Origin: Caldimonas mangrovi
Lineage (GTDB): Bacteria > Pseudomonadota > Gammaproteobacteria > Burkholderiales > Burkholderiaceae_C
DNA: 64,000 nucleotides
Reading direction: 5' to 3'
Assembly: GCF_023721835.1 (NCBI RefSeq)
Contig: NZ_JAMKFE010000009.1
Location: forward strand, 124,001 to 188,000
Part shown: positions 29,895-39,103 of the stretch, piece after piece
Layout: every line of letters begins with the position of its first letter
Position numbering within the stretch: the first letter of the stretch is position 1
Position numbers and translations under genes: made by a program
Notes under the pieces: model-generated
The model's input: the letters and a program-made list of their open reading frames with translations, nothing else
Databases searched by the model: none
What the model was told of the DNA's origin: nothing

Positions 29895-31445
29895 TCATGG
29901 AGGGTACCCGGCCAGCAGCTCGATCAGGCGACTGGCCGGGAGGGGGCCTTGGTGTCCGTGTGACGCTACCCAGCGGTCGGCTGCCGCACCATGGGCGTGT
30001 GTCGCGAGCTGTGCAGCGAGCAGCGCGTCCCGTCCCTGAGGCCACAACCCGGCCATCCAGCCGGCCAGCACGTCGCCGGTGCCAGCGCTTGCCAGCGCCG
30101 CATTGCCCGTGAAGTTGATCGATGGCACGGTGTCCGGAGCGGCGACAACGCTGCCTGAACCCTTGAGCACCACGACGCTGCGGTAGCGATCGGCCAGTTG
30201 ACGCGCCGCTCGCAAGCGATCGCTCTGCACCGTTGCCGCTTCCTCGACGCCAAGCAGTCGTGCGGCTTCCAGCGGATGGGGGGTGAGGATAGTGGCTGCG
30301 CCACGCCGGCCGCGGCCCTCGAGCAGCGACTGCAGCATCGGGTCGGCGGCGATGGCATTGAGCGCGTCGGCGTCGAGAACGAGCCGGCCGGCGTGACTCA
30401 GCGCACGTGGCAGCATCGCGCGCACGACGGTGCCGCCGCCGCAGCCGCACACCAGCGTCAGCGGCGCCCAGTTCATCGCTTCAACGGCGGCGGCATCGCG
30501 GAACATGAGTTCTGGCGTCATCGTGTCGACGGGCCATGCCGGATCACCGAGCGTGTGAACGAAGACCCGCCCCGCCCCCGCCACGAGAGCGGCTCGGCCG
30601 GCCAGCAATGCTGCGCCCGTCATGCCTGCTGCACCACCGAGCACCAGCACGTCGCCGAAGCTGCCCTTGTGTTGTGAATGCCGCCGCCCGGGTTCGATCG
30701 ACGCACTTTTCGAGAACAGCCACGCCGTGGGCGGCTCGCGCAGACCCGTCTGCAGGTCGTCGAACCACACCTGTCCAGCGTGGTCACGCCCCGAGCCGGT
30801 GAAGAGGCCCGGTTTCAACGTCAGCAGCGACACCGTATGGTGGCCACGCACGACATCGCCGCTCTCCTCGAAAGCTTGCCCCGTGTCGGGGTGCAGACCA
30901 CTTGGCAAGTCGACGCACAGCACCGTGCCGGGCCAGTGGCGCAAATGCATGACTGCTGCCGCCAGTGCGCCTTGGGGCGCACGGGCGCCGCCCACGCCGA
31001 GCAGCGCATCGATCGCGAGATCGTGGCAGCTGGGGACAGTCGGGGGGCTGGCGCTGTCGGTGATCGGCACGCCGGCAGCCTGCGCCCGCCGCAGCGACGC
31101 CGCCGCATCCGGGGGCAGGCGCGTCGGGTCGCCGAGCAGGCCGACCTGTACCCGCTTGCCCGCCCGGTGCAGGTGCATCGCCGCTTCGAGGCCGTCTCCG
31201 CCATTGTTGCCGGGGCCGCACGCGACCCAGATGCCCCTCGCATGCGGCGCGATCGCCAGCGCAAACCGGGCGACCGATGCGCCGGCGCGCTGCATCAAGG
31301 TATGAGTGGGCAGGCCCTGCTGTGCGTGTTGCTCGATCAGCCGGCTGAGCGCCGCGCCATGCAGTGGCCACGGAGGTCGACCATGGGCCGCGACGCGCAG
31401 CGGCGCGCGGGAGGCGGGAGCGGTGCCTGCGGAACAATCATCCAT
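29895..31445 (-). CDS. nnr: Bifunctional NAD(P)H-hydrate epimerase / ADP-dependent NAD(P)H-hydrate dehydratase
   Basis: This enzyme repairs hydrated NADH and NADPH. The N-terminal YjeF_N half (about residues 25-240) has VACGPGNNGGDGLEAAMHL and epimerises NADHX/NADPHX. The C-terminal ribokinase-like half (about 260-510) has GSFGDVLVLGGAAGMTGAALLAGRAAL, LTPHPLEAARLLG and the GTGDVLAGWMAGLWPQG catalytic motif of the ADP-dependent dehydratase. The length of 516 residues fits the fused form in E. coli. The 3' end is 9 bases from the end of rnr (convergent). It is the last gene of a minus-strand group with the flavoprotein and the amidase. Confidence 0.92.
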   Translation of the reverse strand: MDDCSAGTAPASRAPLRVAAHGRPPWPLHGAALSRLIEQHAQQGLPTHTLMQRAGASVARFALAIAPHARGIWVACGPGNNGGDGLEAAMHLHRAGKRVQVGLLGDPTRLPPDAAASLRRAQAAGVPITDSASPPTVPSCHDLAIDALLGVGGARAPQGALAAAVMHLRHWPGTVLCVDLPSGLHPDTGQAFEESGDVVRGHHTVSLLTLKPGLFTGSGRDHAGQVWFDDLQTGLREPPTAWLFSKSASIEPGRRHSQHKGSFGDVLVLGGAAGMTGAALLAGRAALVAGAGRVFVHTLGDPAWPVDTMTPELMFRDAAAVEAMNWAPLTLVCGCGGGTVVRAMLPRALSHAGRLVLDADALNAIAADPMLQSLLEGRGRRGAATILTPHPLEAARLLGVEEAATVQSDRLRAARQLADRYRSVVVLKGSGSVVAAPDTVPSINFTGNAALASAGTGDVLAGWMAGLWPQGRDALLAAQLATHAHGAAADRWVASHGHQGPLPASRLIELLAGYPP

Positions 31446-31500
31446 GGTGGGCGAACGATAGCGCCAAGCGTCCGGCTGTCCAAGCGAGGACGCGCGTTGT

Positions 31501-32820
31501 TCAGGTCGCGCGCAGCCGTTGCAGGCCGAAACCCGTCAGCGGCAGCTCAGTGCCTCGGCCAGCAAGTGCGTCTGCCAGCAGCCGTGCCGCGGCGCAAGCC
31601 GTGGCCCAGCCCTGGTTGGCGTGGCCGAGATTCAGCCACACCCCTGTCGCACCGCTTTCGCCGATCAAGGGCAGGCCATCGGGCAGTTGCAGGCACGTTC
31701 CTTTCCAGGTCTGTGCGTGCGCCTTGTGAGCTGCCCCTGGGAACCAGCGGTCGAGCACGGCATACAGCGAGCGCAGCATCGATTCGTGGTGATCGTGCAC
31801 CGGGGTGCCGATTTCCAGGCCGCCGCCGATGCGCACGCGTTGCCCGAACCGCACGATGCTGACGCCGCGATCCGCGTCGGTGATCGCCGCGCGCGGGCAC
31901 CGTTCCAGGTGGCGCAGATTGGCGGTGACGGTGTAGCCGTGCACCGGCATCAGCGGCAAGGACAGGCCGAGTGCACTCAACAACCTGGTCGACTGCGCCC
32001 CGGTGCACAGCATCACGACGTCGAAGTCGTCCTGGTCCGGGTGGTTCACAGGTGCCGAAGATCGAGAACTGCCGCCGGGGGCATGCCGACTGACGAAGCT
32101 CGTGGCTGCGGCCTGTGCCGCGCTGTGCACCCTCGGTGATCGGCCGGTTTCGATGCGGGTGACTTCGGTGGCGAAGCGGAACTCGGCGCCCATGCGCTCG
32201 CATGCTTCCTTCATCAGGTGGGCGATCTGACGGCAGTTCGCGGCCTCGTCCGAAGGAAACAGGATGGCCGCCGACAGTCTCGCTTCGCGCTCGAGGCCGG
32301 GCTCCATGGCGCGGCACTCCTCGGCGCTGAGCCATTGCGCCGCGTGCCCTTGTGCACGCAGCGCGTCGAAAGTCTGGCGGGCGCCCGGAAGCTGAGCCGG
32401 GTAGCGCAGCAGCACGATATGGCCTCGGCACGCCTCAAACTCGACCCGCTGCATCGCGACGAAGCGGGCGTGCTCGCGGTGCCCGCAGGCCGCCAGCTCG
32501 CGCAGTGCCGGCTGCAGTTCGGATCGCCGCGCCATGGACTGCCGCGTCTGCCAGAGCCAACGCCAGTTCGCGAGCCGCCAGCCAGGACGGACATGGGCTT
32601 CGCGAGGCAACCTCCACCAGCTTCGCGACGCGATCGATGCGAAGGGCGACAGCAGGCCCGGGCCCGCGAGGCTGGGCGCCACCAGTCCCAACTGCGCATA
32701 GCTGGCTTCCGCCGCGACGCTGCCGCGGCGTTCATACACCGTCACCTGATGGCCTTCGCTGGCCAACACGTGCGCAGCGCTGACTCCGGCGATGCCGGCG
32801 CCGACAATCGCGACACGCAT
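31501..32820 (-). CDS. FAD-dependent oxidoreductase, D-amino acid dehydrogenase-like
   Basis: This is a 439-residue DAO-family flavoprotein similar to DadA. The FAD-binding Rossmann motif MRVAIVGAGIAGVSAAHVL is at the very N-terminus, which fixes the start at 32820. DAO-type features include EASYAQLGLVAP, PVHGYTVTANL and GVWLNLGHANQGWATACAAARLLADAL (the C-terminal FAD contact). DadA oxidatively deaminates D-amino acids at the inner membrane; the substrate here is not readable from sequence. Its start is 2 bases from the amidase stop, so the two are very likely co-transcribed. Confidence 0.85.
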   Translation of the reverse strand: MRVAIVGAGIAGVSAAHVLASEGHQVTVYERRGSVAAEASYAQLGLVAPSLAGPGLLSPFASIASRSWWRLPREAHVRPGWRLANWRWLWQTRQSMARRSELQPALRELAACGHREHARFVAMQRVEFEACRGHIVLLRYPAQLPGARQTFDALRAQGHAAQWLSAEECRAMEPGLEREARLSAAILFPSDEAANCRQIAHLMKEACERMGAEFRFATEVTRIETGRSPRVHSAAQAAATSFVSRHAPGGSSRSSAPVNHPDQDDFDVVMLCTGAQSTRLLSALGLSLPLMPVHGYTVTANLRHLERCPRAAITDADRGVSIVRFGQRVRIGGGLEIGTPVHDHHESMLRSLYAVLDRWFPGAAHKAHAQTWKGTCLQLPDGLPLIGESGATGVWLNLGHANQGWATACAAARLLADALAGRGTELPLTGFGLQRLRAT

Positions 32821-32822
32821 GA

Positions 32823-34172
32823 TCAGGCGCCTTCCAGCAAGAGGGCGGCCTCGATGGCGAGCGACACGGCCAGCACCGTGTCGTCGTGCAGGGCCGACGA
32901 CCAAACCATCAGTCCGACGGGCAGTTGGTCGGGGGCATGACAGGGCAGTGACAAGGCGCACCCGTCGAGCATATTGACGATGGACGGATTGCGCAGCAAC
33001 AGCGCGTTGACCCGAAAGAATTCGGCGTCGTCATCGGCGATTGCGGCGATCGGTGGAGCGACGATCGGCACGGTGGGCGAAAGGACGGCGTCAAAACCTT
33101 CGAGCTGCCGTTCGACCTGCGCAATCCATGCACGCCGCGCGTGCACAAGGTCGATGTAGTCCGCCGCGCTCATCTGGGCGCCGCGCCGGATCCGCTGTGC
33201 GACGCGCGGGTCATAGCGTTCGCCGTCGACTTCCAGACGCACTCGGTGCCAGGCCCAGCTTTCGGCGGCTGAAAAACCCCCGGTCGCCTGGATCCGGCTC
33301 AGCTGAGACAGTTCGGGGAGGCCGATCTGCTCGATCTGGGCGCCTTGATTGCGCAGCCGTTGCAGCGTCGAGTCGAAGGCGTTTGCGACGGTGCCATCGA
33401 GCCCGTCCTGCATCGTGTCGCGTGCGATGGCCAGGCGCCAGGCGCGCAACGGGCGGCGGTTGGCGCGCACCTGCCTTGCGGCCAGTACTTCATGCAACAG
33501 GACCGCATCGCGCACGCTTTTCGTGATGGCGCAGGCGGTATCGAGTGTGGTCGACAACGGAATTGCGCCTTCGAGCGGCGTCAGCCGGGCGGTGTTCTTG
33601 AATCCGACCAAGCCCTGCAGTGCGGCCGGGATGCGGATCGAGCCGCCGGTGTCCGAGCCGAGCGCTGCCCAGGCGGCGCCGGTCGCGACCGAGACCGCTC
33701 CGCCCGAGGTCGAGCCGCCCGGGATGCGGGGCACATCAGGATCGGCCGGGTTTGGCGGTGTGCCGTGGTGCGGGTTCCAGCCGACGCCGGAGAACGCGAA
33801 CTCCGTCATGTTGGTGTGACCGGTGAGTGCCGCGCCTGCGGCTCGCAGGCGTGCGACGGCTGCAGCGTCTTGCGCCGCGGGTGCACCGTCTTGCAGCACC
33901 CGTGAGCCGCCGGTCGTCGGCTGGCCGGCCACGTCGAACAGATCCTTCACGCTCACGGCGAGGCCGGCAAGCGGTAGGCAGGGCAGTGCGGCGCTGCCGG
34001 CAGCAAGATCCGCGGCCCTGGCGGCAGCCTCGGCCTGCTCCCAGAAGGTGCGCACGAAGGTATGCCGGTTCGCGGGAGTGTCGGACGCCATGCGCGCTGC
34101 GTCCAGCAGGCCCACGGCGCTGCGCTCGCCGGAGTGCACCGCGGAACGCGCCGCGATCAGATCGAAGTGCAT
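32823..34172 (-). CDS. Amidase-signature family hydrolase
   Basis: This is a 449-residue Ser-cisSer-Lys amidase. The catalytic Lys76 lies in LAVSVKDLFDV, the cis-Ser156 in PGGSTSGGA and the nucleophile Ser178 in GSDTGGSIR. The family includes GatA, but no gatB or gatC is adjacent, and the length and neighbours favour a catabolic amidase. ATG 34172 is chosen because it begins directly before the usual N-terminal helix. No clear Shine-Dalgarno is present. It is tightly linked to the flavoprotein gene. The substrate is unknown. Confidence 0.85.
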   Translation of the reverse strand: MHFDLIAARSAVHSGERSAVGLLDAARMASDTPANRHTFVRTFWEQAEAAARAADLAAGSAALPCLPLAGLAVSVKDLFDVAGQPTTGGSRVLQDGAPAAQDAAAVARLRAAGAALTGHTNMTEFAFSGVGWNPHHGTPPNPADPDVPRIPGGSTSGGAVSVATGAAWAALGSDTGGSIRIPAALQGLVGFKNTARLTPLEGAIPLSTTLDTACAITKSVRDAVLLHEVLAARQVRANRRPLRAWRLAIARDTMQDGLDGTVANAFDSTLQRLRNQGAQIEQIGLPELSQLSRIQATGGFSAAESWAWHRVRLEVDGERYDPRVAQRIRRGAQMSAADYIDLVHARRAWIAQVERQLEGFDAVLSPTVPIVAPPIAAIADDDAEFFRVNALLLRNPSIVNMLDGCALSLPCHAPDQLPVGLMVWSSALHDDTVLAVSLAIEAALLLEGA

Positions 34173-34386
34173 GGGAGTGATATACTCTTCGGGTTTATCT
34201 GGAGGCCGATGGACTGTCGTCTTGCGGTCCTCTTGCGCCAGGGTACCGATGCATAGCATCGCAGGGCCGTGGCGGCCAGATGAGCAAATCGCGAACCCGG
34301 CGGTTTGAAGGTGTTGCAGCGCGCGTTCTCTTGTAAGTGCGGTTGCAATCTGCGCCGGATTCTAGACCCAACCTTTGGAGTACTCC
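34173..34386. promoter_or_regulatory. Divergent amidase/rpsB control region
   Basis: This 214-base gap is AT-richer than its surroundings. It contains TGATATACT (34177-34185), an extended -10-like sequence on the plus strand, with TATATC reading on the minus strand. The rpsB Shine-Dalgarno TTTGGAG ends at 34380. rpsB leaders in other bacteria bind S2 for autoregulation. I cannot recognise a specific fold here. Confidence 0.35.
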
Positions 34387-35136
34387 ATGTCCGTCACCAT
34401 GCGCGAAATGCTGGAAGCCGGTGTCCATTTCGGGCACCAGACCCGCTTCTGGAACCCCAAGATGGCCCCATATATCTTCGGCCATCGCAACAAGATCCAC
34501 ATCATCAACCTCGAGAAGACGCTGCCGCTCTTCGAGGACGCGATGAAGTACATCCGCCAGCTCTCGGCCAAGCGTGGCACGGTTCTGATGGTGGGTACCA
34601 AGCGCCAGGCCCGTGAAGTGGTCGCCCAGGAGGCACAGCGCGCTGGCGTGCCCTTTGTCGACCAGCGTTGGCTGGGTGGCATGCTGACCAACTTCAAGAC
34701 GGTCAAGACCTCGCTGAAGAAGCTCAAGGACATGCAGGCCCAGGCAGAAGCCGGCCTCGAGCAAATGAGCAAGAAGGAAGCCCTGCTGTTCCAGCGCGAG
34801 ATCGCCAAGCTCGAAAAGGACATCGGCGGCATTCAGGACATGAACGCGCTGCCTGACGCCATCTTCGTGATCGACGTCGGCTATCACAAGATCGCCATTG
34901 CCGAAGCCAAGAAACTCGGCATCCCGGTGATCGGCGTGGTTGACAGCAACCACTCGCCGGCCGAGATCGACTACGTGATCCCGGGCAACGACGACTCCTC
35001 CAAGGCCGTCGCGCTCTACGCCCGTGCCGTGGCCGACGCCGTGCTCGAAGGCAAGGCCAACGCCGTGAACGAGGTGGTGCAAGCCGCGTCGCCCGGCGGT
35101 GAAGACGAGTTCGTGGAAGTCAACGAAACCGCCTGA
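34387..35136 (+). CDS. rpsB: 30S ribosomal protein S2
   Basis: S2 is a 30S subunit protein near the mRNA exit. The 249-residue protein has signatures [38 protein letters not shown] and [36 protein letters not shown]. The length is typical. ATG 34387 follows GGAG with a 6-base spacer; an in-frame ATG at 34375 is unsupported. A strong terminator separates it from tsf. Confidence 0.97.
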   Translation: MSVTMREMLEAGVHFGHQTRFWNPKMAPYIFGHRNKIHIINLEKTLPLFEDAMKYIRQLSAKRGTVLMVGTKRQAREVVAQEAQRAGVPFVDQRWLGGMLTNFKTVKTSLKKLKDMQAQAEAGLEQMSKKEALLFQREIAKLEKDIGGIQDMNALPDAIFVIDVGYHKIAIAEAKKLGIPVIGVVDSNHSPAEIDYVIPGNDDSSKAVALYARAVADAVLEGKANAVNEVVQAASPGGEDEFVEVNETA

Positions 35137-35155
35137 GCCCTGCCGCGGTGCTGAA

Positions 35156-35183
35156 AGAGGGGGCTGCTACAGCCCCTTTTTTT
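35156..35183 (+). terminator. Terminator/attenuator between rpsB and tsf
   Basis: GGGGCTG (35160-35166) pairs with CAGCCCC (35170-35176) around a short loop. The stem is extended by A-U/G-U pairs, and it is followed by seven T residues (35177-35183). It reads as a full intrinsic terminator, so S2 and EF-Ts levels can differ. Confidence 0.88.
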
Positions 35184-35256
35184 CAACGCGGTCCGAATTG
35201 ATGCTGATACCGGTCCTCCGAACGGCCCGGGGTCCCTGAAGAACTGGAGATACGAG

Positions 35257-36165
35257 ATGCCCGCAATTACCGCAAGCATGGTCGCCGAACTGCGTGCCAA
35301 GACCGATGCCCCGATGATGGAATGCAAAAAGGCGCTGACCGAAGCAGACGGCGACATCACCAAGGCCGAGGAGCTGCTGCGCGTGAAGCTCGGCAACAAG
35401 GCGAGCAAGGCCGCCTCGCGCGTGACTGCTGAAGGTATCGTGGCCGCCTACATCGACGGTACGACCGGCGCCCTGATCGAACTGAACTGCGAGACCGACT
35501 TCGTTTCGAAGAACGACGACTTCCTGGCCTTCGGCAAGTCCCTGGCCGAGCTGGTCGCGAAGCAGAACCCGGCCGACGTCGCCGCGCTGTCCGCGCTCGA
35601 CCTGAGCGGCAACACCGTCGAGGTGACCCGCACCACGCTGATCGGCAAGATCGGCGAGAACATGTCGATCCGCCGCTTCAAGCGCTTTGCCGGCGGTGGC
35701 AAGCTGGTGAGCTACCTGCATGGCACCCGCATCGGCGTGATGGTCGAGTACGAAGGCGACGACGTGGCCGCCAAGGATGTCGCCATGCACGTTGCGGCAA
35801 TGAAGCCGGTGTCGCTGGCCGCCAGCGAAGTGCCTGCCGAGTTGATCGAGAAGGAGCGCAATGTCGCTGCCGGCAAGGCAGCCGAGGACGCGAAAGCGGC
35901 CGAAGCTGCTGGAAAGGCGCCCCAATCTGCCGAGATCGTGGCCAAGCGCATCGAAGGTTCGGTGCAGAAGTACCTCAAGGAGGTCTCGCTGCTGAACCAG
36001 ACGTTCGTGAAGAACGACAAGCAGACCGTCGAGCAGATGCTCAAGGCTGCGAACACCGCGGTCAAGGGCTTCACGCTCTATGTGGTCGGCGAGGGCATCG
36101 AGAAGAAGCAGGACGACTTCGCCGCCGAGGTGGCTGCCCAGGTGGCTGCAGCCAAGGGTCAGTAA
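35257..36165 (+). CDS. tsf: Elongation factor Ts
   Basis: EF-Ts is the nucleotide-exchange factor for EF-Tu. The 302-residue protein has the N-terminal UBA-like domain ending [24 protein letters not shown], the core signature [15 protein letters not shown] (the conserved TDF motif), and a C-terminal [31 protein letters not shown] precedes the ATG. It follows rpsB in the universal order. Confidence 0.97.
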   Translation: MPAITASMVAELRAKTDAPMMECKKALTEADGDITKAEELLRVKLGNKASKAASRVTAEGIVAAYIDGTTGALIELNCETDFVSKNDDFLAFGKSLAELVAKQNPADVAALSALDLSGNTVEVTRTTLIGKIGENMSIRRFKRFAGGGKLVSYLHGTRIGVMVEYEGDDVAAKDVAMHVAAMKPVSLAASEVPAELIEKERNVAAGKAAEDAKAAEAAGKAPQSAEIVAKRIEGSVQKYLKEVSLLNQTFVKNDKQTVEQMLKAANTAVKGFTLYVVGEGIEKKQDDFAAEVAAQVAAAKGQ

Positions 36166-36222
36166 GTCGCTTCGAACTACACTTTCACTCAACCTCAGCG
36201 CTGCACCACTGGAGAGAATTGC

Positions 36223-36933
36223 ATGCCGGCCTACAAGCGCATCCTGCTGAAGCTTTCGGGTGAAGCCCTGATGGGCGACGATGCGTACGGCATCAACCGT
36301 GCCACCATCGTCCGGATGGTGCGCGAGATCCAGGACGTGACCGCGCTGGGCTGCGAAGTGGCAGTGGTGATCGGCGGGGGCAACATTTTCCGTGGCGTGG
36401 CCGGCGGCTCGGTCGGCATGGACCGGGCCACCGCCGACTACATGGGCATGTTGGCCACCGTGATGAACGCGTTGGCGCTGGCCGACACGATGCGCCAGGA
36501 AGGCATGACCGCGCGGGTGATGTCGGCCATCGGCATCGAACAGATCGTCGAGCCTTATGTTCGGCCGAAGGCGTTGCAGTACCTCGAGGAAGGCAAGGTG
36601 GTGATCTTCGCCGCCGGCACCGGCAACCCGTTCTTCACCACCGATACGGCGGCTGCGTTGCGTGGGGCCGAGATCGGTGCGCAGATCATGCTGAAGGCAA
36701 CCAAGGTGGACGGTGTCTACAGCGCCGACCCGAAGAAGGACGCCAGCGCAACCCGCTACACGAACATCAGCTTCGACGAAGCCATCATCAGGAATCTGCA
36801 GGTGCTGGACGCCACCGCCTTTGCGCTGTGCCGCGACCAGAAGTTGCCGATCAAGGTGTTCAGCATCTTCAAGCCGGGCGCGCTCAAGCGTGTGGTGCTC
36901 GGCGAAGACGAGGGGACCCTCGTCCACGTTTGA
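36223..36933 (+). CDS. pyrH: UMP kinase
   Basis: PyrH phosphorylates UMP to UDP and is allosterically controlled by GTP and UTP in the family. The 236-residue amino-acid-kinase fold has [14 protein letters not shown] (phosphate loop), [26 protein letters not shown] and [19 protein letters not shown]. The product is essential and cytosolic. The GAGAG upstream of the ATG is a normal site. It lies 16 bases before frr. Confidence 0.97.
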   Translation: MPAYKRILLKLSGEALMGDDAYGINRATIVRMVREIQDVTALGCEVAVVIGGGNIFRGVAGGSVGMDRATADYMGMLATVMNALALADTMRQEGMTARVMSAIGIEQIVEPYVRPKALQYLEEGKVVIFAAGTGNPFFTTDTAAALRGAEIGAQIMLKATKVDGVYSADPKKDASATRYTNISFDEAIIRNLQVLDATAFALCRDQKLPIKVFSIFKPGALKRVVLGEDEGTLVHV

Positions 36934-36947
36934 GGAGTATGAAGCAC

Positions 36948-37508
36948 ATGAGCATTGCAGACATCAAGAAGACGACCGAACAGAAGATGCAGAAGTCGGT
37001 CGAGGCCTTCAAGCATGAACTGACCAAGATCCGCACCGGCCGCGCTCACCCCGGTTTGCTGGATCAAGTGCACGTCGAATACTACGGCTCGCCGGTGCCC
37101 ATCAGCCAGGTGGCCAACGTCACGCTGCTCGACGCGCGTACGATCAGCGTGCAGCCGTGGGAAAAGGGCATGGGGCCCAAGATCGAAAAGGCCATTCGAG
37201 AGTCCGACCTCGGCCTCAACCCGTCGTCGCAAGGCGATTTGCTGCGGGTGCCGATGCCGGCGTTGACCGAGGAACGCCGCAAGGAACTCACCAAGGTGGT
37301 CAAGCATGCCGGCGAGGAGGCCAAGGTGGCCGTGCGCAATCTGCGCCGCGATGCCAACGAGCAGGCGAAGAAGCTGACGAAGGACAAGCAGATCACCGAG
37401 GACGACGAGCGCCGGTCTCAGGACGAAGTGCAGAAACTGACCGACCGGACGATCGCCGAGATCGACAAGCTGATCGCCGGCAAGGAAGCCGAGATCCTTG
37501 CGGTCTGA
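36948..37508 (+). CDS. frr: Ribosome recycling factor
   Basis: RRF dissociates post-termination ribosomes with EF-G. The 186-residue protein matches the family length (185). Signatures are [40 protein letters not shown] and [19 protein letters not shown]. Of two ATGs (36939 and 36948), 36948 is taken because the GAGGAG is too close to the first and well spaced for the second. Confidence 0.96.
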   Translation: MSIADIKKTTEQKMQKSVEAFKHELTKIRTGRAHPGLLDQVHVEYYGSPVPISQVANVTLLDARTISVQPWEKGMGPKIEKAIRESDLGLNPSSQGDLLRVPMPALTEERRKELTKVVKHAGEEAKVAVRNLRRDANEQAKKLTKDKQITEDDERRSQDEVQKLTDRTIAEIDKLIAGKEAEILAV

Positions 37509-37530
37509 TTCGTCACCGCATGCTGCAGCC

Positions 37531-38259
37531 GTGAGCGGCGTCATCCCTCGACATGTGGCCATCGTGATGGATGGCAATGGCCGCTGGGCCAACCGGCGCA
37601 AGAGGCCGCGCGTGTTCGGCCACGAGCAGGGCGTCGAGGCGCTGGTGCGCACCGTGCGTGCCTGCGTTGAGCGAGGCATCGAGTACCTGACGGTATTCGC
37701 CTTCTCTTCCGAGAACTGGAAGCGGCCCGAAGAAGAAGTCTCCGGCTTGATGAGCCTGGTGCTTGTCGCGGTCTCCAGGCACGTCGCCAAGCTGGCGGAG
37801 GAGGGCGTGCGCATCCGTATCGTCGGCGACCGAACGGCGGTATCCGAGAAGGTGCGTGCCTCCTGGGACAAGGCCGAAGCCGCCACGCGCGACAACCATC
37901 GCCTGGTTCTTTCGGTCGCGTTCAACTACGGCGGACGCTGGGACATCGTCCAGGCCTGTCGCCGTGCCGTTGCCGACGGGCTCACGTCGGACACGCTGAC
38001 CGAAGCGGCGCTCTCGCGCTATATGGCGTTGAGCCATGCGCCCGACCCAGACCTTTTCATCCGCACAGGCGGCGAGTTGCGCATCAGCAATTTCCTCCTT
38101 TGGCAGGCGGCGTATTCCGAGCTGTACTTCACCGACTGTTTATGGCCCGATTTCGACGCTGCTCAGCTCGACGCCGCTCTGGCAGCATTTGCCGCTCGCG
38201 AGCGTCGTTTCGGCGACGTGCAGGCGGCGGCTCCTGCGTCAGCCCCCGAGGAGGCCTGA
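37531..38259 (+). CDS. uppS: Isoprenyl transferase (undecaprenyl diphosphate synthase)
   Basis: UppS makes the C55 lipid carrier for peptidoglycan and O-antigen from FPP and IPP. The 242-residue protein carries AIVMDGNGRWANRR (catalytic Asp), ENWKRPEEEV, SVAFNYGGRWDI, DLFIRTGGELRISNFLLWQAAYSEL and FTDCLWPDF. GTG 37531 is chosen since homology starts directly after; a TTG at 37498 would overlap frr. The Shine-Dalgarno is weak, so coupling to frr is possible. Confidence 0.95.
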   Translation: MSGVIPRHVAIVMDGNGRWANRRKRPRVFGHEQGVEALVRTVRACVERGIEYLTVFAFSSENWKRPEEEVSGLMSLVLVAVSRHVAKLAEEGVRIRIVGDRTAVSEKVRASWDKAEAATRDNHRLVLSVAFNYGGRWDIVQACRRAVADGLTSDTLTEAALSRYMALSHAPDPDLFIRTGGELRISNFLLWQAAYSELYFTDCLWPDFDAAQLDAALAAFAARERRFGDVQAAAPASAPEEA

Positions 38260-38263
38260 AACC

Positions 38264-39103
38264 ATGCTCAAGCAGCGCGTGATCACCGCTGTGCTGCTGC
38301 TGGCCGTGCTGCTGCCCGCCTTGTTCGCGCGGCCGGTGTGGCCGTTCGCGGTGCTCAGCCTGGTCGTGGTTGCCACGGCGGGCTGGGAATGGGGGCGCCT
38401 GAACGGGCTGGGCTTCGCGCCTGCGGCCGTCATGGGAGGCGCGGTCGTGCTCGTTTGCCTTGCCACCTGGTGGGTCGGGTTCCCGGTCTTGCAGTCCGCG
38501 CCGCTATGGTGGCTCGTGACCGGTGCCTGGGTGCTGGGCGGGGCCTATGTGCTGAGTTGCGGGCCTGCGAAGTGGCCGGAGTTGCCGGCAGCTCTGAGGC
38601 TGTCGTTGGGCGTCGTTGCACTCTGGTTGACGTGGACCGCACTGACCCAGTCGAAGGCGCTGGGCCTGAATTTCCTGTTGTCGGTGTTCTGCCTCGTCTG
38701 GGCAGCGGACATCGCGGCCTACTTTGGCGGGCGAGCCTTCGGACGCCGCAAGCTGGCGCCTGCGATCAGCCCGGGCAAGAGCTGGGAGGGCGTCTGGAGT
38801 GGCATGGTGGGCGTGCTGGTGCTGGCAGTCGCCTGGATCGCGGCCGACGGGCGCTGGGATCTCGGCGGCGACAGCCTGTTCACCGGGGTGCGGTCGAGCT
38901 TCGGTTGGGTGGGCCTGATCGTCGCCTGTGCCTTCCTGGCGGCAATGAGCGTGGTCGGTGACCTCTTCGAATCCCTGATGAAGCGTAGCGTGGGCGCCAA
39001 GGACAGCAGCCAGCTGTTGCCGGGCCACGGTGGCGTGCTCGATCGCATCGACGCCTTGCTGCCGGTGTTCCCGATTGCTTTGACCTTGAGCCTGTTCCGA
39101 TGA
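38264..39103 (+). CDS. cdsA: Phosphatidate cytidylyltransferase
   Basis: CdsA is an integral inner-membrane enzyme that makes CDP-diacylglycerol, the precursor of all phospholipids. The 279-residue protein has 6-8 hydrophobic helices and the signature SVVGDLFESLMKRSVGAKDSSQLLPGHGGVLDRIDAL near the C-terminus. ATG 38264 follows GAGGAGG. It overlaps dxr by 4 bases (ATGA), in the standard uppS-cdsA-dxr order. Confidence 0.95.
   Translation: MLKQRVITAVLLLAVLLPALFARPVWPFAVLSLVVVATAGWEWGRLNGLGFAPAAVMGGAVVLVCLATWWVGFPVLQSAPLWWLVTGAWVLGGAYVLSCGPAKWPELPAALRLSLGVVALWLTWTALTQSKALGLNFLLSVFCLVWAADIAAYFGGRAFGRRKLAPAISPGKSWEGVWSGMVGVLVLAVAWIAADGRWDLGGDSLFTGVRSSFGWVGLIVACAFLAAMSVVGDLFESLMKRSVGAKDSSQLLPGHGGVLDRIDALLPVFPIALTLSLFR

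Noticed and set aside
32823-34172. GatA subunit of the amidotransferase
   Set aside because: No gatB/gatC nearby and the linked flavoprotein suggests catabolism; sequence alone does not support GatA.
35167-36927. Reverse-strand open frame of 586 codons
   Set aside because: Antisense of tsf and pyrH; no family match.
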